Of a DNA stretch of 40,913 nucleotides, positions 40,425-40,913 are shown piece by piece. The notes beneath the pieces were generated by a model. The model was not told the origin of the DNA, ran no database searches, and worked only from the letters and a program-made list of their open reading frames with translations. The DNA lies in assembly GCA_002321305.1 (NCBI GenBank), contig DCMF01000135.1, positions 1 to 40,913 on the forward strand, given 5' to 3'. Position numbers and translations under genes: made by a program. Every line of letters starts with the position of its first letter. Within the stretch, counting starts at the first letter, position 1. The stretch comes from Verrucomicrobia bacterium UBA1629 (GTDB lineage Bacteria; Verrucomicrobiota; Kiritimatiellia; RFP12; UBA1067).

Positions 40425-40453
40425 ATTATCGCATATCCGACGCACGTCTGCAA
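40425..40453 (-). promoter_or_regulatory. Sigma70 promoter for the ABC ATPase
   Basis: TTGCAG (40453-40448), 17-bp spacer, GATAAT (40430-40425), minus strand. Transcription would begin at or beside the ATG at 40416. Confidence 0.6.
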
Positions 40454-40454
40454 G

Positions 40455-40559
40455 TCAGGCAATCCCCCGCCGGCGGAAGGCCTCGCGGACGCCCTGCGCC
40501 ACCTGCGTCGTCAGCGACGCGGGCCGACGCGAATCGACGGAAAACCCCAGAGACGTCAT
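40455..40559 (-). CDS. Small open frame, 34 residues, unknown
   Basis: From ATG at 40559 it reads MTSLGFSVDSRRPASLTTQV and AQGVREAFRRRGIA. The second half has the look of the first helix of a GntR-type regulator, but too little remains to claim it. It fills the gap between the MBL gene and the ABC promoter and ends just at the -35 box. It may be a remnant, a small protein or chance. Confidence 0.25.
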   Translation of the reverse strand: MTSLGFSVDSRRPASLTTQVAQGVREAFRRRGIA

Positions 40560-40570
40560 AGCCACCCGCT

Positions 40571-40913
40571 TCAGGTCGCAGAACCGGAAAGCTCAAGCCC
40601 GTCGTAGGCCGGCACGACATTCGGCGGCAGCATCGTCAGCCACTCCTCGTAGGTGAAGTCGTGGCAGAGGTGCGTCAGGTAGGCGCGGCGCGGCGCAATG
40701 CGTTCGATGTAGGCCAGCGCATCCGCCAGCTTCAGGTGCGTCGGGTGTTCGCGCACGCGCAGGCAGTTCAGGACGAGCGTGTCGACGCCCGCAATCTTCG
40801 CCACCGTCTCGTCCGGCAGGACATGGCAATCGGAGATGTAGGCGAGAGAAGGTTGGGAAGGCTTGGAAGGTTTGGAAAGTTTGGAAGGTTGGGAAGGTTT
40901 GGGAGGTTTGGAA
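40571..40913 (-). CDS. PhnP-like MBL-fold hydrolase, C-terminal part (partial)
   Basis: The frame is open from the stop at 40571 to the right edge, about 114 codons, with no need for the internal GTG at 40804. The C-terminal part reads LAYISDCHVLPDETV, GVDTLVLNCLRVREHPTHLK and LTHLCHDFTYEEW, the signature of PhnP/RNase Z-like phosphodiesterases (ISD, LVLNCLR, THLxHD metal region). Immediately before LAYISDC is a repeat-encoded stretch of Ser/Lys/Pro/Gln (SKPSKPSQPS) within the catalytic core. The N-terminus is outside the window. It may act on cyclic phosphodiesters; not provable here. Confidence 0.85.
   Translation of the reverse strand, partial: SKPPKPSQPSKLSKPSKPSQPSLAYISDCHVLPDETVAKIAGVDTLVLNCLRVREHPTHLKLADALAYIERIAPRRAYLTHLCHDFTYEEWLTMLPPNVVPAYDGLELSGSAT
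40849..40913. repeat. 9-mer-type degenerate repeat inside the MBL gene, running off the window
   Basis: On the plus strand GGTTGGGAAGGCTTGGAAGG continues as further TTTGGAAAG/TTTGGAAGG units to the window edge. On the coding strand it is CCTTCCAAA-like, read PSK/PSQ. This is the opposite orientation relative to the gene from the GH127 and proA copies. It is the longest and most regular copy seen and is truncated by the window. Confidence 0.85.

Overview
The window is about 41 kb of high-GC bacterial chromosome. Every gene I can support lies on the minus strand, so the natural reading direction is from base 40913 to base 1. The content is mostly housekeeping, with GH127 and tandem-esterase glycan-degradation genes, a CAAX prenyl protease-related protein, a VN-repeat surface protein and a XylR-type regulator. 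Together these suggest a PVC-group bacterium, most likely a gut Kiritimatiellae/Verrucomicrobiota member. That placement is inference from gene content, not a marker-gene tree.

Layout in reading direction. 40.9-36.3 kb: a partial MBL-fold hydrolase, an orphan DppF-type ABC ATPase, a MATE exporter and two overlapping CNNM/CorC membrane proteins. 36.3-34.8 kb: infC, apparently started at a rare AUC codon, coupled to pssA. 34.8-31.4 kb: VN-repeat surface protein, parB, M28/glutaminyl-cyclase-like protease and an MlaD/MCE protein. 31.3-26.3 kb: serC, gltX, cysK and metY. 26.2-24.2 kb: gap and a GT2 glycosyltransferase. 24.2-19.0 kb: rpsL-rpsG, then rplY-rpsF-ssb-rpsR-rplI with a two-domain glycosyltransferase coupled to rplI. 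18.8-13.1 kb: plsY, gpmI, an ispH-uppS fusion, ybeY and proA. 13.0-9.2 kb: a small beta-barrel protein, a beta-CASP MBL RNase-like protein and a tandem-domain esterase. 9.2-1.6 kb: ung, CAAX protease, GH127 and dnaE. 1.6-0 kb: a frameshifted AraC/XylR regulator, a non-coding gap and the first 18 codons of a further gene.

The promoters are readable by eye. Nearly all are sigma70-like TATAAT/TATACT boxes on the minus strand, with either a TTGACA-like -35 at 17-18 bp or an extended TGn motif. Several overlap the 3' end or terminator hairpin of the preceding gene. proA, the ABC ATPase and the MATE gene have almost no room for a 5' UTR and may be leaderless.

The most unusual features are: (1) several families of degenerate short tandem repeats (9-mer CCTTCCAAA-like; CTCATCCCTCATTCC-like; TTTCAGATCTCAAA-like) in intergenic gaps and also in frame inside conserved enzymes (GH127, ProA, IspH, the MBL hydrolase and probably DnaE); (2) a single open frame joining complete IspH and UppS enzymes with almost no linker; (3) the infC AUC start; (4) a one-base G-tract frameshift splitting the XylR-like regulator. 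No tRNA, rRNA, CRISPR array, insertion sequence or phage gene was recognised.
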